Positions 16,730 through 28,899 of a stretch of DNA of 64,000 bases are shown here, one piece after another. The notes under the pieces are model-generated. The model was not told where the DNA came from, searched no databases, and was given only the letters and a program-made list of their open reading frames with translations. Within the stretch, counting starts at the first letter, position 1. The number at the start of each line of letters is the position of its first letter. A program made the translations under genes and the position numbers. The DNA is from Aspidiotus rigidus. Its lineage: Eukaryota > Arthropoda > Insecta > Hemiptera > Diaspididae. The DNA lies in NCBI GenBank assembly GCA_035079385.1, contig JAVHKY010000018.1:2728001-2792000 (forward strand), read 5' to 3'.

Positions 16730-17775
16730 AACATGTGATAAAATCTTGAAATTTTTACATTTTTTTTCACTTTCGTATTCGTATGTATTATTATTTCAGC
16801 GTAATGTTATGTCCAATGGTTCGTAAGTAGTCTAGCACAGTCGATCTTGATATGCTACCTGCAGGCCTTCTTTTTGTACACTAAACCATTTAAAAAATTG
16901 CGCAAATTTCGACCTTGAGCTATAATATATTTTCGGCGAAGTGAGACATTTTATACATTTCTACGAAATTCTTTTTCAACTTCGCTACTAGTTGCAACAT
17001 ATTAGCGAATTTCAGCTTGGTTAAGCCCATACAATGTCTTTCAAGAATCTAAGACAGTAAAAACTCCATTTTTGAATAGTTACTACCTATAAAAATTGGT
17101 GTTTAATAGACTCGATTTATGGCCACAAATAAGAATATACGATCTGAACCGATAAGAATTATAGATAGCAGCAATCCGATAGGGTTCTTAGAAGCAATAT
17201 AATATATCGATTAAGAAACAGTACGTATGCAGAAATTCTCAAAATTCTGCAATTTACCTGATTTTCCAATATAGTATCGAAAAAATAATAATAAAGACGT
17301 ACATCAGAAGAGGAATCCGAAAAATTTTGAGATCCAGCTGAGTTAAGAAAATGTCGTTTCTTCATTACGTATAAAAAGAAGGAGACTTTGAAACAAACTT
17401 CGCAGCTTCCTTTTTTTTTTCAGCTCGAAAAATGATTTTATCAACTTTTTTGATTAAAACGAGCTGGGAAACCGTTTTAAGGGAATATGCACTTCCTCCC
17501 ACACTACTTTAAAATTATTTTTACCTCTTTTTCTCCTTCCTTTTTTCTTTCCTGTTCAGGACTCAAACTTGTTGAATTTTTTCTGAGCCCTCTTCATATA
17601 CAGTATATATCTTAAAAGTTGAGAAAATTTTCTAAATTCTTTTTGTTCAAAGTTCTCGTATGCCCATGGTCAACCTCCGAAAATTTTTCCAAGTTTCTCA
17701 CATAGGTCGAAGAACTTTTGAATTTTCGATTCTCCCTCTTTCCTGCAATGTAGCCTAGACGTACCCACCCATAGC
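16730..17775. other. Intergenic, no gene seen
   Basis: No motif-bearing open frame on either strand. Confidence 0.35.
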
Positions 17776-17776
17776 A

Positions 17777-19083
17777 CGATAATCGATCCATATTTTCTTC
17801 AAGTGCCTCTCCTCATATTCATTCGTTCTTCCGTTTCTTCTTCTTCCTGTCCAAGTCCTCAGGTACCTCTAATCAACCATTGAAAATTTTTTGGAGCCCC
17901 CCTAAACAGATCACAGCTCTCGATTTCTTGGAAACGACGATTTTACGGAGGAGCGGTGAACAATTTTCAAGAAAAACCTCCCATTAGACAAGTTACATGT
18001 TCAAATTTTGACCATTTAGCTTTCGATCTATAGTCAGTATATTATAAGAAAGTAGGACTTGAAAAAATTCTGATCATCAAAATACATGTATAAATCAGGA
18101 GAAGGACTGGGAAAATTTTCTATCATCCAGCTATACCTATGGCGAGGGAGCTCAATAAATATGATAAGAATTGAGAAAAAAAGAAAAAAAATAGTTACTA
18201 GGGATTTCTTTCTTCAGGAAAACATTAGATCATGGATTTATCATGGTACCTGACATCGATTATATCCGTACATCGACTTCTACATCGAAGTTATCGACTT
18301 ATATCGATTTATAGTCTAGCTGTACCAATAAGTCGCCCTCCCCCTTCTTTCTCAACCTAACATGCGCATATATAGCCTAACGTAGGTCATAGGCTATTTA
18401 TTAAATGGAAAAAGTTCGAAGCCAATATTATAAGTATACCTGGAGTAGGTCACGGTTACTGATGACGTCATCAAAACGTAATGTTCAGGCAAAATTTATT
18501 TGCATGAGGAAGGCTAAAGTTGAGACTATTATTCTGAGTGTTGGGCCTGGTATGGTGAAGACTGACGATACAGGTCCTAAAGTAGCAAAGGTCAAAAATT
18601 TTCCAAGTCCTCAAAGTTCGTCGAGGTTTTTTATGACGTCATCAGTTTGTGACGTCAGTTCCGTTACGCAGTTTTGTCTCCCGATTTCGTGATTACATTC
18701 AATGCTTTACAACCGTATAGTTGAAAGTTCATGAAATTTTCCCGGTCCTTCTCCTGGTTTATACACGTATTTTGATGATCAGAATTTTTCCAAGTCCTCC
18801 TTTTTTTATATATTTATACATATGTGTAGATCGAAAGTTAGATGGTCGAAATTTGAACGTGGAACTTGTCTAATAGGATGTTTTTCTTGAAAATTGTTCA
18901 TCGTCCCTCTGGAAAATCGTCGTTTCCAGAGAATCGAGGGATGTGATCTGTTTTGGGGGACACAAAAAATTTTCAAGGTTGATTATAGGTGTCCGAGGAC
19001 TTGGAGAGGAAGAAGTAGAAGCGGAAGAAAGAATGAATATGAGGAGAAGCACTTGAAGAAAATACGGGTCGATGCAGTTAATC
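17777..19083. repeat. Large imperfect inverted repeat, ~350-bp arms
   Basis: The left arm (about 17777-18138) is mirrored in the right arm (about 18711-19083). Examples are TTTTCTTCAAGTGCCTCTCC against GAGAAGCACTTGAAGAAAAT, GAACAATTTTCAAGAAAAAC against GTTTTTCTTGAAAATTGTTC, and GATCATCAAAATACATGTAT against ATACACGTATTTTGATGATC. The arms have diverged by small indels and substitutions. The ~570-bp spacer has TGACGTCA-like words but no clear gene. Confidence 0.75.
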
Positions 19084-19089
19084 AAAACT

Positions 19090-21380
19090 CGGGTAGCTTT
19101 TTCGTAAAAATAAGTACACTGAATTTGAAAAAAAAAAAAAAAAAAAATTTTTCCACATTGAAAAATGTTTACTCGGCGCCTTTTGAACGCACTAAGTTCT
19201 TTTTAGGAAAAATATGGTTTTTGAAACGTGGCAAAAAAAGTTTTCTATATGTATGCCTCTGTAGGTCTTGGAACTCAAAATTCCTCGTCCTTAGGAGATA
19301 AAAATTTCTGAAATTCTTCTTCTTACTACGGAATTTTTCAACCATCTTTTTGTATGAGATTCATAGTTCATAATTTTTTACTACCTTTTTGCTCGATAGA
19401 CTCTTCTTCTGTGGAGAACTTAAATCTTATTTCCTTTATGGCCTCGGAGCTGGAAATTTCAAATTTCTCTGAATGTCATCGAAGTCAATGATTTTCGATT
19501 AATTTTTTTGCCATGAGGATGCAAGATTAAGATAGTAGGTAAATGTAACAAATGTAGAAGGAACCTGCAATTTGTTCTTTCAAGAACAATAGACAATCAC
19601 AACAAATTCACCTTTTAGTTGTTTTCTTCGAAAATTGTACAATACGAGTATGAAAACTCGAGAATTGACACAGACCTACAGTAAATAAGTATCGAAAAAA
19701 ACCCTGATTAGTTTACGCAAAACAAAATATTTAAACTAGGTACCTACTCTGCCTAGAAGTCGATAATTTTTTTTTTTGCCTTCTAGTAGGTAGATAATAG
19801 GAAAACTAATTGCTTGCGCTCAACAGATAAGCAAAATATCGAAAATACTCGTATTTGTTGCAGATTCTTCTTTCATTATGTTCAAAGACATTGAAAAAAA
19901 AAAAAAAAAAAAAACTCATATGCTTACTTGTTTCCAGAATACAAAATGTATATAAAATACTCAGTAACAAGAAGATCTGTTTGGTCGGAAACATGGCAGT
20001 CGCGATACCTATGCGAAAATTAGTTCATTAATTTATGCCAGCACTTTTACGCATAAAATGTTCCACGAAAACGAAAATTCGACGAGTACAACGAGATTGT
20101 TGTACCAAAGAGATACTGAATTTGGTACGGTACCGATCCTATCTTACTCGAAGGAAGTTTCCATGGCAGGTACTTTCCACTCGACAAAATTTACGTAGGT
20201 ACTGAAAAAAAAAAAAAAAAAAACCATGTTTAATAAATTTTATCTTACACGAGTCCCTACCACAAAATATTAGGTACGCATTTGTTGGTAGAAAATATAT
20301 GACTTACGGAGTACCGGTAATTAAAACTTTCCGTTATAAAGGTTTCTAGCTTTTAGATTGACTACTTGATTATGTTCTTATGTAATTTCATAAACATTGG
20401 ACAAAAAAGATTGAAGAATATAAAATCTTTCTTGTGAAGAGAAGTATTACAACTGACAGGGAATTTGTGGCATAAATGACGCACAATAGAAAACTTAAAA
20501 TTTCACGTTTCTTCTTTCACAGAACACTTATTTTTAGGAAAGTCCTCTTATGAAAATTTCATCGTCTGCCATCAGGGTGCACGATCAATTTTTCCATGTA
20601 TCAATCTACATAATCGTAGATACTTGACACTAATGAAGACTGGAAAAAATTCGGCTAGAAAAAATTTGTGCTCTGAACTATAAAAAGACAGAGACTGAGC
20701 AAAGGTTGTTCATGGAGGGGGGGGGGGGGGATTCTCGAACATCCAACCGACGAGCTTCTTGTTATCTTTCTGAAACCCCAGGACTAATTACATTTCCAGG
20801 AGAGGGTTTTACGAGCCACTGTAGTAATAACGAAAAAATATAGACACATAAAGTTTAGAATTTCAAGGGGTCTAATGGAGTCAGTAGTGGGGGACTGTTT
20901 AGTCAATAGGGCTACCAATGGTGCCGGTACCAATTGCTGACGCTCGAGTCCAATCCACAGTCTGCACGTGGAAACTCTGTTAAGCCAAGCGACATAGGCG
21001 GCGATGAATATGAATGGACTCAGGAGAAGGAAAACTCCGAGCAAAGAACCCGGTCAAAGTCGTTATCAGAAAACGTTCCTACTTTCCTTCGCCTGCAAGT
21101 AAGGGTACCTATGATGTAGAAAAACGGGGGTGATGTAATGGAGAGAGTAGGTCACCTCGCCGCTGCCTCACGGTTCAGGGATAGACAATCCCAAAGACTA
21201 AGGGCAGAAAACTCTAAAAGGAAATTGACATGCTGGCCAAACAGCACAGGTGGTAGCCCCACGCTCGGGATGAACAAAATTAGTCGTAGGTAGCTCCCAA
21301 AAACTCGGCGCAGACAGCCAGGTCTACCGCAGACAATCCTGCCGACTGCACTTTCGAGAAGATGAACTTCCCATTAAGCT
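19090..21380. other. Intergenic, low-complexity DNA
   Basis: Contains poly-A/T runs (about 19126-19147, 19895-19913, 20205-20222) and a run of G at about 20717-20730. Nothing coding was recognised. Confidence 0.35.
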
Positions 21381-21399
21381 CCCTTTTTAACTCTAAGAA

Positions 21400-21680
21400 T
21401 CCACCTCTTCCTCCAAAAGAGCGGTGTTTATCGCATTATCTGTGGCGATTACAATTCCTCTCCTCAATGCATATCTACGATGGTCTGTCTTCCCAACAGT
21501 CTGGAAAAAAGGAGTAATGCCGGGTAAAGGGAAAGGAAGACCAGAGTAATACAGACCTCTTACCCTCCTGCAAACTTTTATAGAGATATCTTGCCTCAAG
21601 AATCGATAAAACAGTAGACCTTCTACTATCATAACAGCAGTATGGATTTTGGAAAATGAGAGGATGTGAGGACTGTATCC
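21400..21680 (+). pseudogene. R1/Jockey-type LINE RT fragment
   Basis: One frame reads AYLRWSVFPTVWKKGVMP, then GKGKGRPE, a stop, and YRPLTLLQT. This is the LR.GVFP..WK....IPKPGK..S.YRPISLL block that opens the RT domain of R1/Jockey-group LINEs. The frame is broken by the stop and degenerates on both sides. The polarity is opposite to the R1-like relic in the catalase intron. Confidence 0.65.
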
Positions 21681-21689
21681 TCCAAATTG

Positions 21690-22370
21690 CTAAAAAAAAT
21701 AAACGAAATTAGGAAAGTTGCCAATAACATGATACAAATTCTAGAATCGAGAGGGTGTCATCAAGAAATGGCAGGAGAGGTGAAAGTTCTTTATTTAATT
21801 TTTATGATGCTGAGACGCGTGTACTTTTTATTACCGTTGGTGCTGTGTTCTTATTTTTTTCTACAATACCGACCTACAAAGAGCAATTAAGAAGTTCGAT
21901 AACGATAAGACGGTATATTTCATGTAGGTCCCTGTAGTACTTTTGTAGTTTTAAAAAGTCTGCCATGAAATACGTATTGAAAACATTTTATGTGTTTTAC
22001 GACAAACGAACGCTTCTACCGGGATCATCACATCCTAAAACGATGAAATTTCAGAAAGAGTTCAAAACACTTCCCTGATGTTTTTGATAAGCTCATTTCT
22101 GGGAATGAACCCAGGTTGTATTCGAAACAATGAAATTACAAATGAGTGTATTGCAAAAATTTTCAGGACTTTCGGTCCGGGACCGGAAGATGGCATTGTT
22201 TCCATCGGACGGATTACAATAGATTTGTTGAATAGGTATAAAATGGCCGTCCTGAAAATTTGATGTAGTCGAAAATAGTCGTATAATGAGAGAATGAGCG
22301 TCACGAAGAAATCGTGTGTCCACGAATATAAATAGATAAATTTCCAAAATCTTCTGAGCTGATAGGAAAA
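21690..22370. other. Intergenic, no gene seen
   Basis: Overlapping short open frames at 22062-22347 lie on both strands and have no recognisable motif. Confidence 0.3.
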
Positions 22371-22375
22371 AATTT

Positions 22376-22560
22376 CTACTTACGAGCTGTATATGGTAGA
22401 AGTGGGACTTGGAAAAATTTCCACCTTCGAGCTATGTATGATGAAGGGGATCTAGAAAGGAGGAGAACTTTAAAAAATGTCTACCTCCGAGCTCATGCAC
22501 ACTATTGACTCCCATAAAACAGGTTCCCTGTTCGCCTCAATTATTAACAAAGTTAATGAA
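22376..22560. repeat. Dispersed repeat family fragment
   Basis: Three GAGCT..ATAT/TGATG..GACTTGGAAAAATTTC-like units end in CCCATAAAACAGGTTCCCTG and CCTCAATTATTAACAAAGTT, the standard distal end of this family. Confidence 0.65.
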
Positions 22561-22749
22561 GTCAAACCCGAGCAGCTCACCCCGTGAACTGCGAGCTTTT
22601 CTGTTGTGGCACTTCACCGAGGACGAAGGCAGCGGTCATAGCAACTATATCTTCGCCGGCAACTGAGTCTTCGGGTACCAACCGACGAGTCCTCCTCCTA
22701 TATGTATGCAAAAGACAGGGCTCTGGCTTCTTCTATACAGAATGTGAGC

Positions 22750-23244
22750 CAGTGTGCTGCAGTTGAAAGATTCAGCTTCGGCTTTTGGCTTGAACTTTTG
22801 ACCTTGAAAAATATCGGCTTTGGCTTGTAATTGTTCAAAAAAAAAATTGGGTGGCTTTCTGTTTTTTTTTTTAGTTTGCTTTCCGTAAATCGGGTACAAC
22901 CAGGAGAAATGGATCTCTGTTAGAGGTACACCATACAAGAAGAGGTCAAAGTTGAAATTGATAAAATAATGTTGAAATGACTTTGCCAGAAAGTGACGAA
23001 TTATTTAATAAAACAGTAAAAAAAAAGAAATATGTAAAAGTGATCGAACTCGATTAAAAAATACAATTTTTGGCAAACTTCTCAAAATTCAGAAGAGTCA
23101 AAAGCTAATCAAAATATTTGGCTGAATTCAGCTTTCAGCTTTCAAAGGTGCGGTAAAAGATGGCTTTTGGATTTTGTCTTATCAGTAGAAATTCGGCTGA
23201 ATACGGCTTTCAACTTTTGGCTTTAAGCTGGCTGCAGCACACTG
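22750..23244. mobile_element. hAT-like non-autonomous element (MITE), 495 bp
   Basis: The ends are perfect inverted repeats CAGTGTGCTGCAG / CTGCAGCACACTG. The element is flanked by a perfect 8-bp direct repeat ATGTGAGC (22742-22749 and 23245-23252). An 8-bp target duplication and a CAG-starting terminus are hallmarks of hAT transposons. The interior is rich in GGCTTT / AAAGCC words and has no transposase. Confidence 0.85.
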
Positions 23245-23282
23245 ATGTGAGCGAGCTGGCGAACATTATAATTTAAGAAAAA

Positions 23283-25417
23283 TTGAAGAGAAAGGCAATG
23301 GTGAGCCGTGCCGCCACCGTCGTCGTTGATACTTTCACCGCCGCCGTCACATTCGTCGTCGCACGATCCGTAATCGCCGTTTGCGTTGGATCAGTCTCCC
23401 TTTCTTGGGGATGTTCTCCCTCTAATTGGGTTGGGCCTTCCGCCCGTTTGGCTTCAGACCCGCGTTTTACAACCCTACCACAGTCAAGAGGTTGTTTGTG
23501 AGACTGGGGTAGAAAAGGGTCTGAAGTTCAGTTTACCCCCTCTTGATAACGCCGACGCTCTGGCTAATGTGGTCGCTGATTTAACCGTGAAGATTGGTCC
23601 CGGTATCAATACCCAAAAAACCCGCGCCGATTTAGTCCGCAACACCTCCCTCCCGCGCATAAATAACACTGCGAAAGGGTTGATCACAGGATTGAGGAGG
23701 AGGAGGCTGAGGAAGGAGGAAACGATACTTACAAAGGCCGACAAAGGGAATTCCATCGTTGCGATGGATAAGGCTACTTACCACTTTAAGGTGGAACAGG
23801 TTTTAAGCCAGTGCGGGGCCACTAAAAACCCTCTTTTCAATTTCCCTGACTATGTCAAGGAGGTTCGGAATGCGATTAATAAAAGTTCCGTTATCATTAC
23901 AAAACCCTCAGTGAAAAAACGTTTGCTCGAACCTAACTCAGTACCTCCTTTATTGTACGGGTTACCTAAAATACTCCCATGCGGCCCGTTGTATCCTGCG
24001 TCTCCTTTCCCGCCTTCTCGCTCGCCAAATACCTGGACCGTTGGTTTAAATTTCATATCGAATACGAGTCTCCTTACTCCGTTAAAAATTCAGTCTCCTT
24101 GGCCAATAGGCTCAAAGATGAAATACTTCCTCCTGGTACTATTTTGTGCTCCTTCGATGTGGTCGGTCTGTTTCCAAACATCGGCCACCCTCCAATATTT
24201 AGGCGACCTTCTTGTTAAGCGTAATACTCCTCATGAAGAGTTGCAGTAGTTCTTCGACCTACTCAAAGTCTGCTGGTCCCCTAATTTTTGTAAATTTAAT
24301 GATAAATATTTTGAATTCCCGGAGAAAGTGGGCATTCCCATTGGATCCCCGTTGGGTTCCCTTGTTTCGGAGGTCTTTATGTCAAGATTTGAGGCTGACC
24401 TCTTTTCCTCAGGCCAGTCTTTCTTAAATCACGTTCACTATTGGCACAGATATGTGGATGACGTGCTATGTGCGTGGACAGGTCCCCAAGAACTCCTTGG
24501 TGAGTTTCTTAAGTATCTAAATGCTCAGTTCCCCTCCATAAAGTTTACTTTGGAGGTCGGTAATTCTACTATCAACTTCTTGGACCTTATCATCTCCGAA
24601 AGAGGTGGGGCCCATGAGTTCTCAATATACAGGAAAGATACTTCGACCGATATTGTTATTCACGGCGCGTCATTCTGGCCTGTCGCCTACAAAATAGCTG
24701 CTTTCAATACATAGTTTCATTCATCGACTCACTAATATCCCATTGAGTCAAGCAGCCTTCCAGAAAGAACTACGTACTATAAAGTACTTGGCTCGGGTAA
24801 ACGAGGTCAACTTGGACATTGACCTGATGGTCCGTAGGAAGATCACGCGGCAATGTCTTGATTCTACTACCTCCCTCCCTCGGGAGGGGAGTCGTGAAGG
24901 CAGAAGGCGTTGGATTAGGCTCCCCTTCCTGGGTAAGTTCCGTCAAATTTGAGTCGTGTCCTTCGGCCCTTTGTTTTCCGGCCGGTTTTCTATAATCTTA
25001 ATACATTAAAAGGACTGCTCGTTAGATTGAAAGACCCTATACCACCATTACAGAGGAGTGGGATATTTATAGTATAAGATGTAACGACTGTGACGGAATC
25101 TACATAGGTGAGACCGGCCGCCAGCTCCAAGTAAGAGTGGCTGACACTTGAAAGCCTGGAAAAAGGGCAACTTGGGGGAATCGGCCTTCGCGGACCATTT
25201 AATCACCTGAGGCCATAGTTTCAGGGAGGGGTCGGAGACCCTCCTCCATGGAGAGAGATCGCATTTCAAACGAATGGCGCTGGAAAATATCGAGATCATT
25301 CGCCACCTGAACAGCGATAACGTAACCATACTCAACAGGTATATTCCGGAAGGGGGATTGGTTGAACTAATTTATGAGTATGACTCACATCGCGAGGAGT
25401 CGTTAGTTCAATCATGA
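23283..25417 (+). pseudogene. Penelope-like element ORF (RT plus GIY-YIG endonuclease), frameshifted
   Basis: Near full length, with several frameshifts. Parts in order: an N-terminal region with ILTKADKGNSIVAMDKATY; LLYGLPKI; PVVSCVSFPAFSLAKYLD; motif A FDVVGLFPNI (about 24156-24185); GIPIGSPLGSLVSEVFM (motif B); and HRYVDDVLCAWTG (motif C, about 24447-24485). Then come FTLEVGNSTINFLDL, LKDPIPPLQRSG, and the GIY-YIG domain, readable as SIRCNDCDGIYIGETGRQLQ after a one-base insertion, ending with a C-terminal HSFREGSE / ENIEIIRHL segment and a stop at 25415. An in-frame stop at 24247 and frameshifts near 23985, 24240, 24715, 24955 and 25065 kill it. It is on the same strand as the cluster to its right. 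Confidence 0.9.
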
Positions 25418-25464
25418 TCTCACCGTTGTTTTCTGTCGTCGATCATCGCTTTCTATTCCCCGCC

Positions 25465-25490
25465 CGTTGATGGCTTCTTAGCCGAAAGTG
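25465..25490 (+). other. Hammerhead-ribozyme-like stem-loop at the PLE 3' end
   Basis: TTGATGGCTTCTTAGCCGAAA: a GATG core, a GGCT-TCTT-AGCC hairpin, then CGAAA. This copies the CUGAUGA-stem II-GAAA layout known at the ends of PLEs, with mismatches in the core. The same bases recur in the short PLE at 55466. Confidence 0.5.
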
Positions 25491-25525
25491 CTTGCGGTAT
25501 TTTGTTTGGTTTATTTCTCCACTCG

Positions 25526-26147
25526 CATATAATAAAAAAAAGAAAGAAGGATCTTTGCAAATATTGTGATAACGCTATGATACATACACGACGAATAATA
25601 ATCCTATATGAGGTACCATGTTATCTTCCTTGATTCATGTTATTTTTAGAATTCAATTCTCCGTACATAATAGAATAATTATCATGAAATTAAACGATTT
25701 AAAAATCAAAATCTGAGCGCGTTATTGCTTGTTAATGCATCATCTTTGCTATTATAGTATGTGTTGGACAGAGGTACGTTCGCCTTTCTTCATATATCTG
25801 TCCTTGTCTAACACACTCGCGCGCCAGTGTGAGAATGTTTCAGTTGTCTCTTGGAAACTGATGACAGCTAACCCGCTGTATCATAGAGTAGAATGAGGCC
25901 TGTTTAGGACTTGAAAAATATTCGTGCCTAAATAATTTGTCGTAAAAGTCCATTCATACAACACAGTGTAGTTACCTATATCCACAACAGACGGAAGCTT
26001 CGAGGTGAGCAGGTGCTCCAAAACGTAAAGCTACTTTAAAATCTGTTCCACAAACTGATATTGTACGGTAGGTATTCATTCTGTCTGAATATTTTGTTCC
26101 TATTGGATTCTCCTTACCATTGATAAAGAGGAAAGGAAGGATACGGG
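25526..26147 (+). other. Conserved 5' flank of type I gene A
   Basis: Closely matches 50391-51115 apart from an extra ~75 bp in the second copy. It holds an imperfect hairpin at about 25760-25823 (TGTTGGACAGAGG..CTGTCCTTGTCTAACA), also present in unit 2. Promoter and 5' untranslated sequence must lie here, but I cannot place a TATA box or start site. Confidence 0.4.
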
Positions 26148-27760
26148 ATGGAATGCGGGTCACCAAGAGATATTACAGGAATGAGCTCAGAAGCATCCTC
26201 TTTCATTGCTGATTGCGACAGCAAACAGCCATTTGTGAACACATATCTCACGGACAGCAATTTCATGTACAATCAGCCGATTCCAACAGTGCAGAGCCAA
26301 TCAATCGGAAGTTATCCAGAAGGATCAAGTATTGTAGAGAATGATTTCAATGGGCACGCTTCATCCACATTTGATGAAGAATATGGGGTAACGGGTGAAC
26401 AACTGGAAAGTATAGATAACCATGACGAAGTTCCATATAACTTTGCTCCTTACAATGAGTATCACGATGGTGATCTTTCAGTTCCTGATCTAGAAAGCAT
26501 CGGAGATGAAAATTTGGACAGTAGCATAGATTGGCTTGATCCCAAAAGTTCTAATTTCCATGTTCCTGAACAGCCTGGTCCGACAATGGCTCGAAGCGAA
26601 ACATATACCGGTGGATACGCGCCGATTATTAATATGCGAAATGTGCAGACCTTCACCCAAAACCAGTTACAAACATCAACGTTACAGCATAGTACACAAC
26701 CTGTAACTCCACCACACACCTTCCCTCAATTTACAGGTAGGTCGAGTCTTAAGTCAATAGGAAGAAAAATACAGAAATGAATTGATGGAAACTAATTGTA
26801 ATATTTTCGGTTCACATGAATAAAAACGCGTTCCTCGGATGCTTCGCTGTAGGACGCGATGACGCGTTTTGTTCTCTAGAATTAAGTTGCGAGCATGACC
26901 GCATTTTGTAGGCGATGAAAGGCGGGGCGTTATAGGATCCATGTGAACCGAAAAATAGCGTACGCCACACTTAAAGGCAGGATAGCGATCAACCCGTGAT
27001 GCATGACGGCCCCTCGCCGCGCTTCCGTTCCTTAAGTGCTAGTACAGATATAAGTTCACAGTAATGCTAAACAAAGAATGGGGAGGATTATGAAACATCA
27101 AACCACGAACAATTTTAAATTTGTATTTAGCGTAAGACGGTTGAATAAAAAAAAATCTCATGAAGAAGTGGACTTAACAAATGTTGGAGAATGGTTTTGA
27201 TGACAGCCTTGTACGCAAAAGGTGGTCCTGCAAGGTTCAGATACCTATGAAAAGGAGTAAATATTTTTGCGTTCAACGTGGTTTCATAATCATTTCCTCC
27301 CCTTGTTTTCAGTTATTTATTCTTATGGAACATCAAATACGTGTTATATTTGTTTCTTGTAGGCTACTCATTTGCAGATCACAAATCAAATTTTCTAGAG
27401 CAACGAAGTAGTTTTAATATGCCACAAATCGTGAACGAATTGTCGGAGAAGTACCTAAACTTTAATCTAGGCCAAGACACAAGATACGGAAATGAGGGTA
27501 ACAAAACAAGTCGTGGGAGGCAATGTGATCATGAGCTTCAAACAATTGAACAATCACAGCTACACTCGCGACACCATCAGGTTGTACATTCCAACAATAT
27601 TCCGATACTCATGGCGCAAGAAACAACCCGCATGACAACTACAGTCGACGAGATGCCCACGAGGCAGGCAGAACACCCTTCAATGGTAAATATAGACCGT
27701 TCCTGTACAGAATTGCCCCTGATTCCAAATCGGAAAAAATTGTCTGTCAAGAATCATTAG
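26148..27760 (+). CDS. Type I acidic cluster protein, copy A (two exons, function unknown)
   Basis: Exon 1 is 26148-26736 and exon 2 is 27363-27760. The junction CA-G|GTAGGT...TTGTAG|GC rebuilds a Gly codon and keeps the frame, giving 328 residues. It is rich in Ser, Asn, Asp and Glu, with no signal peptide or membrane segment, and likely disordered. The acidic middle (about residues 95-140) could be an activation region. GSSIVEN (residues 59-65) is shared with the type II protein. An alternative donor ATG|GTAAATA at 27685 would join in phase 0 to the homeodomain exon at 29539 (acceptor TTTTCAG), giving a ~408-residue homeodomain protein; this is inference. Exon lengths are identical to the unit 2 copy, which argues for selection or recent duplication. 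I do not recognise the family. Confidence 0.7.
26803..26956. mobile_element. Short MITE in type I intron (copy A)
   Basis: The ends are mirrored: ATTTTCGGTTCACATG on the left and CATGTGAACCGAAAAAT on the right, with a GC-rich interior (GACGCGTTTTG). It is present in unit 2 at 51778-51940, so insertion came before the duplication. Confidence 0.65.
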
Positions 27761-27769
27761 AGTCTTTTA

Positions 27770-28880
27770 ATTCCTATGACGAAGTCTCTAGTTCTTTACA
27801 TAAAGGCTTGTATTGGGTCAAATTAAATGCTGGTGGAGGAGGAAGGGGAAGCGAGTAAGCTCCTCAGAGAGCTAGTGGCAGGGACGTATATTTTTAGCTC
27901 TCCTTTTAAAATATAGGTAATATTCGAGGTTCAAGCTAAGTAAGTATGGGTAAGACTTCGCCTATGACGGAACTCGTATGGAATGACATTTTTATTTTTT
28001 TTTTTTGAGAAGTTTTCCGCATTACCCAGGTTTAATAAGGTCAAAATTTTGCTAAGATATTGTAAATTCTAAGATTCTCCACATGCTGGTGCCCGTATCT
28101 TTTTTAAGAAAACGGCAATAAAGAAGATTGTTGGGAGTCTGTAATCTGCAAACACTTTTAAAAATGGTACGAAATTTTTAGAGTCAACGGCACACCGTGT
28201 ATTTTGCACACGCGGAAATTAAAACGAGTAAACTACACACAGAGTAATTTGCATACATCGAAGAGAGCATTGTTAGAAAAAAATTGCTATAACGTCTCAT
28301 GTAGATGTGTTCCATGAATCACCGCTGTTAAAATAATGAGGGGAAAGGGGGTTTTGCAGGTCCGAAGGATGAACACAGATCACTCCTATCGTATTTATCA
28401 TACGATCATCCCGACGCGACGTACCAATATACGAAACACACGACTCATAGAAACTAACATTTACTGATTTTTATTGCCTTTCAAACCTCGCTCCTTAACT
28501 ATACACATGGTCTTACGAATACCTTCTAGATACGTCTACATGAAAAACTTATTTTAGTTTCCCATTCAACAACCGCCTCATGACATCATAAACGAATTTG
28601 AAAAATTCCAATTTCTTTTCATGAAAATGTGATCCAGATAAGCTTTCATAGAATAGGTTCTCTGTCAACGTTTCTAAGGGAGAGGGGCTTGAAAAAATTT
28701 CACTGAAACTCCTGAGGTCTTGAGGGACGAAGTTCAATCTTTATTAAGAAGTATACACGAAGAGGCCCCCATAAAACATGTTTCCTGTTTGCCCCAACTA
28801 ACACGGTTATAAAAAGGCATCCCTTAGTAGCTAACGAAGTAGGCTGTAGGAGTTTTTTTTTTTTTTTCTTTTTTTTTCAT
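27770..28880. repeat. Low-copy tail sequence plus dispersed repeat
   Basis: The block with CACACGCGGAAATTA and TCCCGACGCGAC (28190-28500) recurs near 41.2, 46.85 and 53.35 kb, downstream of homeodomain or type I exons. The dispersed repeat follows at 28680-28830 (GTCTTGAGGGACGAAGTTC, CCCCCATAAAACATG). No gene seen. Confidence 0.6.
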
Positions 28881-28899
28881 ATTACTATGACCATTTTGC

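Noticed and set aside
18405..18692. 95-residue frame in the spacer of the inverted repeat
   Set aside because: No recognisable motif and repeat-derived words (GTAGC.AAGGTC..TGACGTCA) shared with 6.4 kb.
23484..23756. Minus-strand frame over the PLE
   Set aside because: It is the shadow of the PLE reverse-transcriptase frame.
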